Origin: Ignavibacteria bacterium
GTDB lineage: Bacteria; Bacteroidota; Ignavibacteria; Kapaibacteriales; UBA2268
Assembly: GCA_016844745.1 (NCBI GenBank)
Contig: JAERMQ010000006.1
Location: 87,905 to 151,904 of the forward strand
Length of the DNA: 64,000 nt
Direction: 5' to 3'
The notes below the pieces were generated by a model. That model had not been told where the DNA came from and made no database searches. It worked only from the letters and a program-made list of their open reading frames with translations. Made by a program: the position numbers and the translations under genes. Of the stretch, positions 1 to 10,200 are shown piece by piece. The first letter of the stretch is position 1. Each line of letters begins with the position of its first letter.

Positions 1-374
1 TCATCTGGGCTTTTGAGGAGGGTGGCAGAATTCGAGAGTATCCCGGCAATTATACTGATTATTTAGAAAAGAAAGAAGCCCGGCAAAGATTATTATTTCA
101 GGCGAGTGATAAATCGAAGAAAACCGATTATATAAGGAATGACCAGCAGCAAGACAACAGAAAAAAATTATCCTATAAATTGCAAAGAGAATTTGAAGAA
201 TTGGAGCTCTCCATCCCGACATTGGAAGAAAAGAAAATTGAAATTGAAAGTAAGATTTATTCAGGCAGCATTATTGATTATAAAGAGATTGAAGAACTAA
301 GCCATGAGTTAGAGCGCATCTCGAAAGAAATCGAGCAGAAAACAGAGAGATGGTTTGAATTGAGTATGATTTAA
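1..374 (+). CDS. ABC-F family ATP-binding protein, C-terminal end (5' truncated by window)
   Basis: Reading frame 3 is open from the window edge to the stop at 372-374, giving about 123 residues. It begins with the end of the second ABC domain (IWAFEEGGRIREYPGNY, typical of ABC-F proteins) and continues into a charged helical tail (EELE..IPTLEEKKIEIESK...ELERISKEIEQKTERWFELS) that matches the C-terminal coiled coil of Uup-like ABC-F proteins. Members of this family bind ribosomes or branched nucleic acids and are cytoplasmic ATPases, not transporters. The Walker motifs lie upstream of the window, so the exact subfamily cannot be settled. The internal ATG at 180 is not the real start, because the frame and the homology continue upstream. 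Confidence 0.85.
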   Translation, partial: IWAFEEGGRIREYPGNYTDYLEKKEARQRLLFQASDKSKKTDYIRNDQQQDNRKKLSYKLQREFEELELSIPTLEEKKIEIESKIYSGSIIDYKEIEELSHELERISKEIEQKTERWFELSMI

Positions 375-410
375 AATTATTTTACTTAAATTACAAATAT
401 TATTAAATTT

Positions 411-502
411 TAAAACAAGAGAAACCCCCTAACCCCCTTTGAAAAAGGGGGAACATTTATACCCCCTTTTTCAAAGGGGGTTAGGGGGTTTCTCTTGTTT
501 TA
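411..502. repeat. 41-bp perfect inverted repeat (C-rich/G-rich hairpin)
   Basis: Arms 411-451 and 462-502 are exact reverse complements around a 10-base loop. The arms carry CCCCCTAACCCCCTTT-type sequence. A related but less perfect G/C-run hairpin lies at 41791-41883, so this is a dispersed palindromic element. It sits just downstream of the ABC-F gene and could also fold as a transcript terminator, though no clear T-run follows. Confidence 0.85.
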
Positions 503-564
503 ATTTATTACATTGTAACCTTTTTCCCCTAATTTGCACTTCATTATTGTACGGATAATCAAAA

Positions 565-1065
565 GTGGAAATGAGCAAAGAATCAGAGCAAATATTTAAC
601 GATTACATTAAGCCAGTCTATAAGAATCTGGAACGATATGTCCTGAATCTTACATTCGACCGCGCTCTTGCTAAGGATATTATTAATGATACTTTGATTA
701 TTGCTCTCGAAAATTTTGCTAATATCAAGGATAAAAAGAAAGTACTGTTTTTTATGTTCGGAACGGCATCGAAAATTTACAAGAGAATATGTAAGAAAAA
801 TATTAGGAATGTAAGTATCGATGCAGTATCCGAAGTGTTCATATCATCCGGCAGTACCGATTCGAATTATGATATTCAATTTTTATATGAATCACTTGCA
901 AAGCTGCCACCGGAGCAGAAGGATGCAATTATACTATTCGATATTATGGGATATGCACAATCCGAGATTGCAGAAATTCAGGCAGTTTCGGTTAACAACG
1001 TGAAAGTGAGAATACATCGCGGTAAACAAAAATTAGCCCAAATTATGGGAGTCAAAAATGAATAA
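565..1065 (+). CDS. RNA polymerase sigma-70 family factor, ECF type
   Basis: A 166-residue protein with the two-helical-domain layout of extracytoplasmic-function sigma factors. Region 2 is at about residues 8-75 (IFNDYIKPVYKNLERYVLNL...AKDIINDTLIIALENF). Region 4 is at about 105-160 (LAKLPPEQKDAIILFDIMGYAQSEIAEIQAVSVNNVKVRIHRGKQKL), where the helix-turn-helix that reads the -35 element is evident. The start is GTG at 565; an in-frame ATG at 571 is an alternative. The stop overlaps the next gene by 8 bases, so the two are translationally coupled. That neighbour is a membrane protein with the layout expected of a cognate anti-sigma factor. The target promoters cannot be seen here. Confidence 0.88.
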   Translation: MEMSKESEQIFNDYIKPVYKNLERYVLNLTFDRALAKDIINDTLIIALENFANIKDKKKVLFFMFGTASKIYKRICKKNIRNVSIDAVSEVFISSGSTDSNYDIQFLYESLAKLPPEQKDAIILFDIMGYAQSEIAEIQAVSVNNVKVRIHRGKQKLAQIMGVKNE

Positions 1066-2761
1066 CTTAAATGATTACTTAAGCCAGGCAAAGCGCCTTG
1101 ACAACGATAAACCTCTTTTCGTTGAAGAGGAATTGAACCTGATTCTTATTAAGAAAGAAATAAAATTTCCAACTATAATAAAGACGTTAATTATGAGTTT
1201 CGCCTGTATTTCTCTTTTTACGACATTAGCATATTTTCTTTTCTTCGGAATGCAGGATAGCCAGGCTTTAAAGACGAATGATGGAAATAGTGGAGTAAAT
1301 AAAATCAGTAGTGTAACATTAGAAAAGGGCAATGCTATACTTGCTTCTAATGCAGTTGATAATAATTCTTCATCCAATAATAAAGACGATTTACAGCACC
1401 AAGAAAATCAAATTAATGTAATGATGGTGAAAGAAAATACATCCCAAAATGAGGAATTAAATTCTAACGGAATTGCATCCGCAACCATTACCAAGAATCA
1501 AGCGCAAACTTTTACATCAGGTATGTATATCAATTTAGATACTGGTTCTGTGATTATTCATAACTCTTCAGGTACATTTATTGCGGTTTCATCAAAAAAC
1601 AATAATAAATTACCAACATATCAAATGGGTGGACAAGCATTTTTTATAAATATTGAAGATACCAATAAGAAAAAGGAACCTGTTTCAAGGGAAGAAGCTT
1701 TTAGCCGCTGCGATATTCCAGGTATAAGAATGCTCGAATTGAATGACGAAGAAATGAAAAATTTTCACATTGAACGTAATGAAAATACTATTAAATTATT
1801 TATCGAGCGACAAATAAATAAATATGATGAATACTTAATATCCAGATATATAAGTGCAGGGTATTTTCCACTTTTTGTTCCTTCAATTATTAGAACTTAT
1901 ATTTTACATGGCAATAAAAGTACTAATAGGTTTGATATTCAATCTTTAGCTCCCAAGGAAAAACTGGATAGAATGTATTTTTCTAAATCTTTATATGTTG
2001 CATATCACAATTTTGATAAAAGAAATAATATACGAAGTTCCGGTATTAATCCATGCTCTCCCTTATTTCAGTATGGTGAAGGAAGCTTTAAGGAATTTTA
2101 TGAAAAATATTGGATATTGGAAAATGAAAGATACAAAACTTATGAAAAGATGCTTACTGGACAAAATTATCCCCTACTGCATGAAGAGTGGCTTTTACAA
2201 ACAAAAAGAATTGAGAGTCATGAGAAAACAATTTATGACCAATTGATACCCGTTTTATATTATCCTACTCTTGCAAATGGAGATTCGCTTGATTCCTACT
2301 TTGTTCTCTGGTTTGTTCCGAATGACGAATTTATAGAAAAATTGCCGGAGCGTTATAGAAATAAAGTTCGTGAAGAATTATCAGCATTGAATAAAGTGCA
2401 GCAGGAAGGTATGCCTCTTGCTCAGGCATGTAAGGGTCAGGCATTTGAGGATTCATATTATGGTTTCTGCCGTCTAAGCGCCGGCGCTTATGAGATATTA
2501 AGCATTTTGCCAAATCCTGTCAGCGATGAAGCTACATGCCGTACAAGTACCGCCGAAACACGTTTTCTTAATATACGGCTTCATTCAATTGATGGGCGCT
2601 GTATGGGTGATATCGACAACAATGTAAAAATTTCAGCAGGCATTAACGATATTCCCATCAATCTCGCACGAAACGAACTGGCGTCGGGCTTCTACCTGAT
2701 TTCCTTCTCGAGCGAAAAAGGGGAAATTGCAACAAAAAGAATATATTATGCAAGAAAATAA
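1058..2761 (+). CDS. Putative anti-sigma-like membrane protein with T9SS type A sorting domain
   Basis: 567 residues. Residues 1-36 are a short charged cytoplasmic segment (NDYLSQAKRLDNDKPLFVEEELNLIL) resembling N-termini of membrane anti-sigma proteins. Residues 41-64 form one strong membrane helix. A serine/asparagine-rich stretch follows, then a roughly 300-residue unrecognised extracytoplasmic region. The last 80 residues resemble a T9SS type A sorting domain (ILPNPVSDEA...NIRLHSIDGRC...GFYLISFSSEKGEIATKRIYYARK). There is no cleavable signal peptide: the hydrophobic segment is internal. The gene overlaps the sigma gene by 8 bases, so the cytoplasmic tail probably contacts that sigma factor. 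That role is inferred from position and topology; the sorting domain is visible in the sequence. Confidence 0.7.
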   Translation: MNNLNDYLSQAKRLDNDKPLFVEEELNLILIKKEIKFPTIIKTLIMSFACISLFTTLAYFLFFGMQDSQALKTNDGNSGVNKISSVTLEKGNAILASNAVDNNSSSNNKDDLQHQENQINVMMVKENTSQNEELNSNGIASATITKNQAQTFTSGMYINLDTGSVIIHNSSGTFIAVSSKNNNKLPTYQMGGQAFFINIEDTNKKKEPVSREEAFSRCDIPGIRMLELNDEEMKNFHIERNENTIKLFIERQINKYDEYLISRYISAGYFPLFVPSIIRTYILHGNKSTNRFDIQSLAPKEKLDRMYFSKSLYVAYHNFDKRNNIRSSGINPCSPLFQYGEGSFKEFYEKYWILENERYKTYEKMLTGQNYPLLHEEWLLQTKRIESHEKTIYDQLIPVLYYPTLANGDSLDSYFVLWFVPNDEFIEKLPERYRNKVREELSALNKVQQEGMPLAQACKGQAFEDSYYGFCRLSAGAYEILSILPNPVSDEATCRTSTAETRFLNIRLHSIDGRCMGDIDNNVKISAGINDIPINLARNELASGFYLISFSSEKGEIATKRIYYARK

Positions 2762-2785
2762 TATTTGAAAATTTGAAAATGGGCA

Positions 2786-2912
2786 GAATGTCATTCTGAG
2801 CGGAGCGAAGAATCTTCTTGAATAAAAGATGAGAGTTGAATTAGGAAAGTTATTAAAAATGAATATTTCAGAATTTGCGAGAAGATTCTTCACTTCGTTC
2901 AGAATGACATTC
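2786..2912. repeat. Dispersed hairpin repeat, TGTCATTCTGA family
   Basis: The arms 2786-2818 and 2880-2912 are near reverse complements (GAATGTCATTCTGAGCG... / ...TTCAGAATGACATTC), separated by about 60 bases. Other copies in this window lie at 35947-36024, 47220-47292 and 49092-49177, with a half copy near 57190. It fills the gap between the sigma/anti-sigma pair and the DUF1573 gene. No protein is encoded. Confidence 0.8.
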
Positions 2913-2966
2913 TTCTTGATTTAAGTTTTTATAGTAATTCAAGAATCCAGATTCAGAGCGGTTCAG

Positions 2967-2997
2967 GTGATTCCTGCATTCGCAGGAATGACATTTA
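2967..2997. repeat. Half of the 'CCTGCATTCGCAGGAATGACATT' dispersed hairpin
   Basis: A small hairpin, CCTGCATTCGCAGG, is followed by AATGACATTT. Related copies are at 56884-56959 and 62348-62376, with a half copy near 41774. Read in frame it would encode IPAFAGMT, a well-known spurious N-terminal extension in databases. It should not be read as part of the following protein. Confidence 0.7.
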
Positions 2998-3056
2998 ACA
3001 ACTATTTTTTCAAAACTTTTAAAGAATATTTTATTAACTTTATAATCGAGGAAAAC

Positions 3057-3791
3057 ATGAATAGACTAAATATAAACATGAAGAAATTTTATTTTAAGAC
3101 AATGTTATTTCTTTTTATACTCACACCAGCATACAGCCAGCCTAAGTTGGTGATTGTCGGGGGGGATACTCACGATTGGGGAAAAGTATCGGGCGCCAAT
3201 CCATTGAAACAGGAAATTAAAATAACCAATCAAGGCGACAAAAAACTAATTATTACCGAAGTCAAGCCAGGATGCGGCTGCACTTCCGCACCCCTTGATA
3301 AAAAGGAACTGGAATTCGGCGATACTGCAACAATGAGCGTTCAACTCAATGTGGGGGCTTCATCCGGTGATATAACAAAATCAATTACGATTTCGTCCAA
3401 TGACCCTCAGTCGGACGGGAAGCATTTTTTATGGCTGAAAGCAAATATATATAATGCTATTGATATTCAGCCAATGCGCCTTTTGTTTAATCAGATGGAA
3501 ATTGGGCAAAAATCAACAAGTTCATCAAAAATTATAAATAACTCTAAATCTGTTGTGAAGCTCACTGGTGTTGATGTTAGACCATACCAAATTTTTACTA
3601 TTAATTTAAAAGGGGATGAATCAATAAAACCCGGTGAATCCTTAGAGTTGACGGGAACAGTCATACCAAAAATAACCGGACCCTTTAGTGGAAATATTAA
3701 ATTCAAAACCGATAATAAAGATTATCCTGAAATTTCTATTGAAGCATGGGGAGTGGTCAATGCTGCAAAGTCCCAGGCTCAAAATAAATAG
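3057..3791 (+). CDS. DUF1573 domain-containing exported protein
   Basis: 244 residues from the ATG at 3057, which has GAGG about 5 bases upstream. The frame stays open to 2967, but that part is translated repeat. The N-terminus carries a signal peptide (MKKFYFKTMLFLFILTPAYSQ). Residues 35-135 match DUF1573: HDWGKVSGANPLKQEIKITN, then the signature GCGCTSAPLDKKELEFGDTA, then ISSNDP. A second Ig-like half follows (ITGPFSGNIKFKTDN). DUF1573 proteins are Ig-fold exported proteins of unclear function, common in Bacteroidota. A second in-frame ATG at 3078 is an alternative start. Confidence 0.85.
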   Translation: MNRLNINMKKFYFKTMLFLFILTPAYSQPKLVIVGGDTHDWGKVSGANPLKQEIKITNQGDKKLIITEVKPGCGCTSAPLDKKELEFGDTATMSVQLNVGASSGDITKSITISSNDPQSDGKHFLWLKANIYNAIDIQPMRLLFNQMEIGQKSTSSSKIINNSKSVVKLTGVDVRPYQIFTINLKGDESIKPGESLELTGTVIPKITGPFSGNIKFKTDNKDYPEISIEAWGVVNAAKSQAQNK

Positions 3792-3808
3792 ACTCATATT
3801 CAGGACAT

Positions 3809-3866
3809 TAACAACGTTGGAAAATCAATTCTATCGAGTGAAATTATTGAAATTCCAACGTTGTTA
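3809..3866. terminator. Stem-loop between convergent genes, possible bidirectional terminator
   Basis: The arms TAACAACGTTGGAA (from 3809) and TTCCAACGTTGTTA (ending 3866) pair across a loop of about 30 bases, with CTAATTTTTTT just beyond. It lies between the ends of the DUF1573 gene (+) and the DUF6448 gene (-), where a shared terminator is expected. Confidence 0.5.
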
Positions 3867-3890
3867 AAGACTAATTTTTTTCTTTTTGAT

Positions 3891-4517
3891 TTAATCTCTA
3901 TATTCTTCCTTTCCTTTTTCATTATGATTTTGATGTCCGTTTAATTCAAGCATTTTGAATAATGAAACGGTGAAATGCATATAATCAATATAAGCCTCTA
4001 CAAATTTCCTTCCGGCTTCTATTGATTCGTCCTTCTTCTTTTGCGCTTCAGACGCTCTTTGATACTTCATTTTCACATTAGTCATTATTGCTTCGGTTAA
4101 ATGGGTTAAAAGCTCATCGGAACTACCGGAATCCAAAGCGCCATCTGTTAATTCAATTGCGTGTGATTTTGCGGTTCCTGCGGGCTTTAGCCCGGTATAT
4201 GGAGCACCTTCGGCGGCTCTATGTATCCTTACGAGTGTCTCAAAGAAATACATATCAGCCATTTCTTTAGTATCTTCGTTGAGCGAACGTAGTTTCATTG
4301 TTCTTTCAAACAGTGTGGTAATTTCTTTCTCGGATTCCTTTTTTACCCATTTTAGTACAAACTTAACATCGCCGGTCTTAAGTGCTTTTCTGGCATCTGT
4401 TATGACGGGACCATCCAAAGCATCGCAATGAGCCTGCGATTTATTAGTTGATAAAAGGAATAAAAATATTCCGGAGATTATGAGCAAGAATGTTTTGCTC
4501 TTCAATAATTTAAACAT
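3891..4517 (-). CDS. DUF6448 family exported protein
   Basis: 208 residues from the ATG at 4517, which has GAGG six bases upstream; a start at 4529 would swallow that ribosome-binding site. The signal peptide ends near SQA. It is followed at once by the family signature HCDALDGPVITDARKAL, then VLKWVKKESEKEI, and YFFETLVRIHRAAEGAPYTGLKPAG. The conserved His, Cys and Asp just after the cleavage site suggest metal or cofactor binding, but no function is established for the family. It is divergent from the prolyl oligopeptidase gene, with a 20-bp perfect palindrome between the two starts. Confidence 0.8.
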   Translation of the reverse strand: MFKLLKSKTFLLIISGIFLFLLSTNKSQAHCDALDGPVITDARKALKTGDVKFVLKWVKKESEKEITTLFERTMKLRSLNEDTKEMADMYFFETLVRIHRAAEGAPYTGLKPAGTAKSHAIELTDGALDSGSSDELLTHLTEAIMTNVKMKYQRASEAQKKKDESIEAGRKFVEAYIDYMHFTVSLFKMLELNGHQNHNEKGKEEYRD

Positions 4518-4651
4518 AGAAAACCTCATAAAAATTTTAAAAATTATATTTTGTTTATTGTAATTGAATAATTGAATAATTGATTCATACCCTATAAAAC
4601 CTTATAAAAAAGATCACTATAAATCAAAAATTCAATTTACAAAATTCATAG

Positions 4652-4671
4652 GTTAGTTAACGTTAACTAAC
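4652..4671. promoter_or_regulatory. 20-bp perfect palindrome, candidate operator
   Basis: GTTAGTTAACGTTAACTAAC reads identically on both strands. It lies in the roughly 300-bp AT-rich gap between two divergent genes (DUF6448 on minus, peptidase on plus). It has no loop and no flanking T-run, so a protein-binding site (a TetR-type dimer, for example) is more likely than a terminator. No regulator gene is adjacent. Nothing else was recognised in 4518-4820. Confidence 0.45.
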
Positions 4672-4820
4672 TAAAATTATTTTATTTTCTTTTTATCCTT
4701 TGCATTATTTTTATTAAAAAATTATCAAAACTATATTTTTTGTTTTTAGTTGAAACTAAATTCTCTTAATTTCGTAATTATTAAATAAGTATTTCTAATG
4801 TTAATAATTTTGAGGAATTT

Positions 4821-6899
4821 ATGAAAATCCTTATACCAGCTACCTTGATTCTACTTATAGCCCTATCTATGAATGCACAGACATTAAAAAATTATTCAAT
4901 ACTTCCAACAAAATCAATACCCATTTCAGATACTATTCATGGATTTGTTATGACAGATAATTACCGTTGGCTTGAAGATAAAGATGACCCAAGAGTTAAG
5001 GAATGGTCACATGCACAACATGATTACACTGTTAATTTAATAAAAACGCAAACTCATGAAATTAAAGGATTCCGTGAAGAAATCGAAAGGTATTTGGATA
5101 GAGATATAGTCGGAGCGCCATTTTTCAAAGGCAAAAGGGAATTTTTCTATTCGAAGAAAAAGGGCGAGCAACAGTATAAAATCTATACAAGATTAGAAGG
5201 CAAAGAAATTAAAATATTCGACCCGGAAGAGCTTGACCCAAGCGGTAAAACATCATCAACAGGATTTGTCTTAACCAAAGACGGCAATAAAGCTGCGATT
5301 GGTTATCAATTCAAAGGCGATGAAATCAGTCATTACCAAATAATTGATACAAAAACCGGACAAAAACTAGGAACTTCCATCGATGATTTATATGGTTTCG
5401 CATGGACAAAAGATGAGAAACATGCTTATATTACGCTCCGCACAAAAGAAATGATAACCAAGCAATTACCGCTCCCAACCTATTTGCATACAATAGGGGA
5501 GAGCCACGATAAAGATGTTTATTTATTTGCTCCGAAGGATGCTAAAGACTTTGCATCTATTTGGGATGATGAAGACGAAGATGTCAGCTTTTATTCAGAG
5601 GGGGATTTCTATTCCAATACACTGAAAATCAAGCGCCATGGCATCGATAATGATTTTGTAACAATCTATTCAAGTAAAAATTTCAAAGCCGATGTTAATT
5701 TAAAAAAAGGCAAACTCTACTTCCAAACTAATGACGAAGCCCCTAATTTTAAAATCATGGTAGCCGACCTTGCTCATCCTGAGTTTTCAAATTGGAAAAC
5801 ATTTTATCCCGAAAAAGAAACCGTCCTGGAAGATTTTGTAATAACAAATGATAACGTAATAGTTCGTTATAAAAAGGATGTTCTGGCGCGGCTCTTCGTC
5901 TATGATTTAATCGGTAATCCCATACGTGAACTGGAATTGCCTGAGGTTGCAAATGTCAGTTCGATGAGCTATCAAAAGGAATCTAATACTGTTTATGTTT
6001 CGATGAATACTTTCACAGCGCCTTCCAAAATGTACAAAATTGATGGCAGCAAGCTTAACTGGGAATTTTTCTATCAGGATAAACCATCAATCGAAACTAA
6101 AGATATCGAATCGAAAATGGTTTTCTATAATTCTAATGACGGTGTGAAAGTGCCAATGTTTATTGTCTATCGAAAAGGGACACAATTTGACGGTAATAAT
6201 CCAGCATTGCTCTATGGATATGGTGGTTTCAATGTCAGCATGGGACCGAATTATCTTGGTGTAACGGCTTCGTTTATAAATCGTGGTGGAGTTTATGCTA
6301 TTGCCTGCCTCCGTGGGGGCGATGAATACGGCGAAAACTGGCACCGCAACGGTATGCTTTTCAACAAACAAAATACTTTCAATGATTTTATTTCTGCCGC
6401 TCAATTCCTTATCGATAATAAATATACCAACAGTAATAAGCTTGCTATCAAGGGCGGCAGCAATGGAGGTCTGTTGATAGGTGCAACAATTACCCAGCGT
6501 CCGGATTTATTCCGTGCGGCAATATGTGCTGTTCCATTATTGGATATGCTTCGTTATCATAAATTCCTGATTGCCAGATACTGGATTCCCGAATATGGCG
6601 ACCCTGATAAAAAGGAAGATTTCCTGAATATTCTGAAATATTCACCATATCAAAATTTTAAGCCTGGCTTTAATTATCCGGCAATGCTCGTTAAGGCAGG
6701 CGAGAACGACTCACGCGTTGACCCGCTTCATGCTAAAAAATTCGCTGCCGCTTTGCAGAACAATCCTGGTCAGAAGAATCCAATCCTTCTTTTTATTGAT
6801 TTCGATAGCGGGCATGGTTCCGGGCAATCGGTTAAGCAAATGACTGATAATATCGAGCTTGAATGGCGATTTTTGATGAATGAGATTGGAGTGAAATAA
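4821..6899 (+). CDS. Prolyl oligopeptidase family serine peptidase (S9A)
   Basis: 692 residues with an N-terminal signal peptide (ILIPATLILLIALSMNAQ), so it is probably periplasmic. Residues about 25-430 form the seven-bladed propeller typical of S9A (DNYRWLEDKDDPRVKEW near residue 47). Residues about 440-692 are the alpha/beta hydrolase domain. The catalytic triad is visible: Ser547 in KGGSNGG, Asp630 in ENDSRVDPLH and His665 in SGHGSG. Length and motifs are ordinary for enzymes that cleave short proline-containing peptides after proline. Start: ATG preceded by TTGAGGAATTT. The stop codon at 6897-6899 is followed immediately by a 16-unit heptamer array. Confidence 0.95.
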   Translation: MKILIPATLILLIALSMNAQTLKNYSILPTKSIPISDTIHGFVMTDNYRWLEDKDDPRVKEWSHAQHDYTVNLIKTQTHEIKGFREEIERYLDRDIVGAPFFKGKREFFYSKKKGEQQYKIYTRLEGKEIKIFDPEELDPSGKTSSTGFVLTKDGNKAAIGYQFKGDEISHYQIIDTKTGQKLGTSIDDLYGFAWTKDEKHAYITLRTKEMITKQLPLPTYLHTIGESHDKDVYLFAPKDAKDFASIWDDEDEDVSFYSEGDFYSNTLKIKRHGIDNDFVTIYSSKNFKADVNLKKGKLYFQTNDEAPNFKIMVADLAHPEFSNWKTFYPEKETVLEDFVITNDNVIVRYKKDVLARLFVYDLIGNPIRELELPEVANVSSMSYQKESNTVYVSMNTFTAPSKMYKIDGSKLNWEFFYQDKPSIETKDIESKMVFYNSNDGVKVPMFIVYRKGTQFDGNNPALLYGYGGFNVSMGPNYLGVTASFINRGGVYAIACLRGGDEYGENWHRNGMLFNKQNTFNDFISAAQFLIDNKYTNSNKLAIKGGSNGGLLIGATITQRPDLFRAAICAVPLLDMLRYHKFLIARYWIPEYGDPDKKEDFLNILKYSPYQNFKPGFNYPAMLVKAGENDSRVDPLHAKKFAAALQNNPGQKNPILLFIDFDSGHGSGQSVKQMTDNIELEWRFLMNEIGVK

Positions 6900-6900
6900 T

Positions 6901-7012
6901 GGTTAATGGTCAATGGTCAATGGTCAATGGTTAATGGTCAATGGTCAATGGTCAATGGTCAATGGTCAATGGTTAATGGTCAATGGTCAATGGTTAATGG
7001 TCAATGGTTAAT
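6901..7012. repeat. Heptamer tandem array (GGTCAAT/GGTTAAT)16
   Basis: Exactly 16 consecutive 7-bp units, each GGTCAAT or GGTTAAT, begin one base after the peptidase stop codon. Similar arrays occur at 31978-32033, 37079-37181 and 61150-61172. The rest of the gap (7013-7265) holds a degraded AATCCTATAATCC element at about 7020-7068 and nothing else recognised. Confidence 0.95.
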
Positions 7013-7265
7013 GTGTAAAGAAAAAATCCTATAATCCTATAATGTTTTAATCAAGTATATCAAGATTCAGATTATTTTTTTTGGATTTTGTAATGGAATG
7101 AACTAATTTTGACGCTGTAGGAGTTTAGGTTATTAGTCTTTTAGATTATTATTAGGAATAATTTAAGAGTGTGTCTAATAATCTGCAGGGAATTGACTAA
7201 TAGCCTATCTGTCTATCAGTCTGTTAATTTAAAAAATGATTTATTATTATAAGCCGGAGCCGATT

Positions 7266-10200
7266 ATGAAGAAAGTTTTTTTTACTTTTATTTTTGCAAT
7301 ATTTATCTTATCAATCGAATTGAATGCACAGTCGGTATGGGACGAGATTCCTTATCCCGCGGGGATTAATTCCAAAGTTGTGCAGGTAATTTATACCGGG
7401 AATACTATTTATATAGCTACTCAATTGGATGGCGTATATTCTTCAGCTAAACCTTTTACATCATGGAAACAGGCTAACCTTTCCGGAGATAATACTAATC
7501 CGATAATTTCCATGTTTCAAACATTGGACGGCAATTTGTATGTTTCACGGAATAATAGGATATATAGATGGAATACTACTATGAAGGCATGGGAGTCTAA
7601 TAATTATTTCTTTGAAATACAATCAACCCTTTATTGCCTTGTTCCAACTTATAAAGGTAGTTTTCTTGCGGGAACGAACAAAGGTATTCTCGAATCTCAA
7701 GGTAGTCTTGCCGATTGGTTGGATATTTCCGAAAATAATCCAGGATTAAATGTGAGAAAGATTGCCTGTACTCCAACTAATCAAATCTATATGTTTTCCG
7801 ATAGTCCTTATGGAGGTCTGTTTTATACTCCTTCATCAGGGGATTTATGGGTAAAAACAGCCGGTCTGGATAAAACCAATCCAATAGCAGGATTCACATC
7901 GAATGCTAATGCTACTTATGCTTATTATGATTCATTGATATTCCAATATTCTACAAAAGATAAGAAATGGATTAATTTTCGAACTGCGAATTACAGTCCA
8001 ATTTCCTGCTTGGTTTCAGATTTAAGCGGTAATCTGGCTTGTGGGGAAAGTAAAACACTATCGATATATAACGCATCCGAAGATACGGTTTATGACAATC
8101 ATCCCAATTTATTCTTCCCATCGAATATATACTCGGTATCAATGAATCAATCAGGATTCATGGCTGTTGCATGCCAGAAATTCTTATATGTAACCGATTT
8201 CACTTTCAACCAATTATTCACCAGCATGCATACTCAACCGAAGCTATTTAAGTATATTGTTTTCACAGATTCAAAAAATAATCCGATAGCAAACAGGACT
8301 TTAAAATTATACAAAGCAAGCTGTGATAATAACCAGCTATTTATTCAAGATGTTACAACTAATGCCGATGGAATATTGGAAATAAATTTTGGGAAAGCAG
8401 GTTTGAAAGTCGCTGATTTATTGAAATTTGAGCGATTCATTATCAGTTCTCCTACTGTTAAAATCGGGCATGAAGAATTGAATTATAAGAATTTTGATAT
8501 TTATTTGAATAATATGAAATTCGATTCTGTAGGTACTCCATCATATTACCCGTTAGGCGTCACCGATACTCAATATGTAACGCTCGACCACATGCAAATT
8601 TTGCAAAACCTGGTAATTTCTATCGAATGGGAAACCAAAAGGGAATATATGGATTCTATCAAGCTTTGGACAGGCTGGCTTAATGATTATTTATGGGATG
8701 TAACCGACGGACAGTTGCGGCTTGGTAAAGTTATTGTTTATGACGGCAAGCAAAAGTGGAGCAGCGCCGATATTCGCTTTTATGCAAGCAATAGCATATT
8801 TCCGGCTTCCTATTCAGGTGGGGTTGCCTTATCTGAAAAATATAATGCACAGGTGCGAATGCCAAGATGCATAGTGTCACTCGGCTTAATCGATAATATT
8901 GCTGAAACCGATTCCCCGAATTGGTACCAAAAACCAGATAAGTTCCATCTGAATCCTAATACTATGGCTTATGGATTAGGTAAGTATTTATGGGGTTTCT
9001 ATGAAGAATGGGTTTATTCCCTTCCTCAGAACCAGACCATTATTCCAAAGGATTATAATTTCGGTTTTATGGATAATTATCTTTTAACGAATACATATGG
9101 CTCGGAAATGTCTAATCCATCCCGCTATATACTCGATGGTTACAAGCTCACTGCACAATATCTTATGAATGGTTCCGATTGCTGGACTCAATTCGAAAAG
9201 AAATTCGAAGGCGATTATCAGGATAGCAGTTATACTATTTGGTGTCCAATAACGAAACCTTCGGAAAGGAAACTACCTTTAAACATGGATTATTTAACCG
9301 GACCGGTAGATTTCCAAACCGGGCAGTTCACTTGCGCTTCGAGAACAAATACCGATATTACCGTTAAAAAGCAAAATAAAGGTGCAGGAGATTTTTATGC
9401 CCAATATAAAATCACAAGTGGTACCCAGGTGTCATATCCTGATTCTTACTTAGCCGAAGAGAAGGATGGAGGATATTTCATCAAGACCGTTCAAGGCAGG
9501 GCATCGGTCTTCGGTCGTGCTAATATACTTGGTGCTATGGTTGGAGACAGGCTTATAGCATCACGGGCTGACCATTACATTCAGCAATATTACTCCCGTA
9601 CTTATGAATTATTAACTATTAGTTCAAACGAAAAATCCGGCGACAAGCCTCTCGCTGAGCCAAATAGTTGTATCCTGAATCCGATTAACGGATATTATAA
9701 TGCCGTACCGTCCTTTGCTTACGATGATGCCGGCAGGCTGCAATTGAAATTTATGACCAACAAAGAATTCGGCTCTTCGGCAAAACTCAGCGTTCAGTAT
9801 GCCGGAGGAACAAAGATAAATACTTTAATGGAATTGGATGTACCTGCAAAAACTTATTATACTACACTGACAGATAGTTTGGATTTGGAGGGTGGATTTC
9901 TTTTCTATGGCGGAGATAATGATTCAAAAGTATTCTTTATACCGGTTATATATCGGAATTATTTCAACGGAGGCGCTACCGCTATTTCTTCGTATGATGG
10001 GAGAGTCGAATTATTCTGCAATGAAAATAAAGCCGTGCAAACCTACTTTATTTCATCGATGGACTTTCTTCGCGATACGACCGGCTTCGACATTAGCGAT
10101 GAGTGTATCGGTGCTATGTATTCCATTGCTTCCAATCCGCATGTTGCCCAGCTTCCCGGGATAAATGTCCTGACTTTCAGGTATGATGTTGACGAACTAT

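Noticed and set aside
2967..3056. N-terminal extension of the DUF1573 protein starting MIPAFAGMT
   Set aside because: It is translated dispersed repeat. The ATG at 3057 has a good ribosome-binding site and precedes the signal peptide.
6901..7012. CRISPR or telomere-like array
   Set aside because: It is a simple 7-bp tandem repeat with no spacers and no cas genes nearby.
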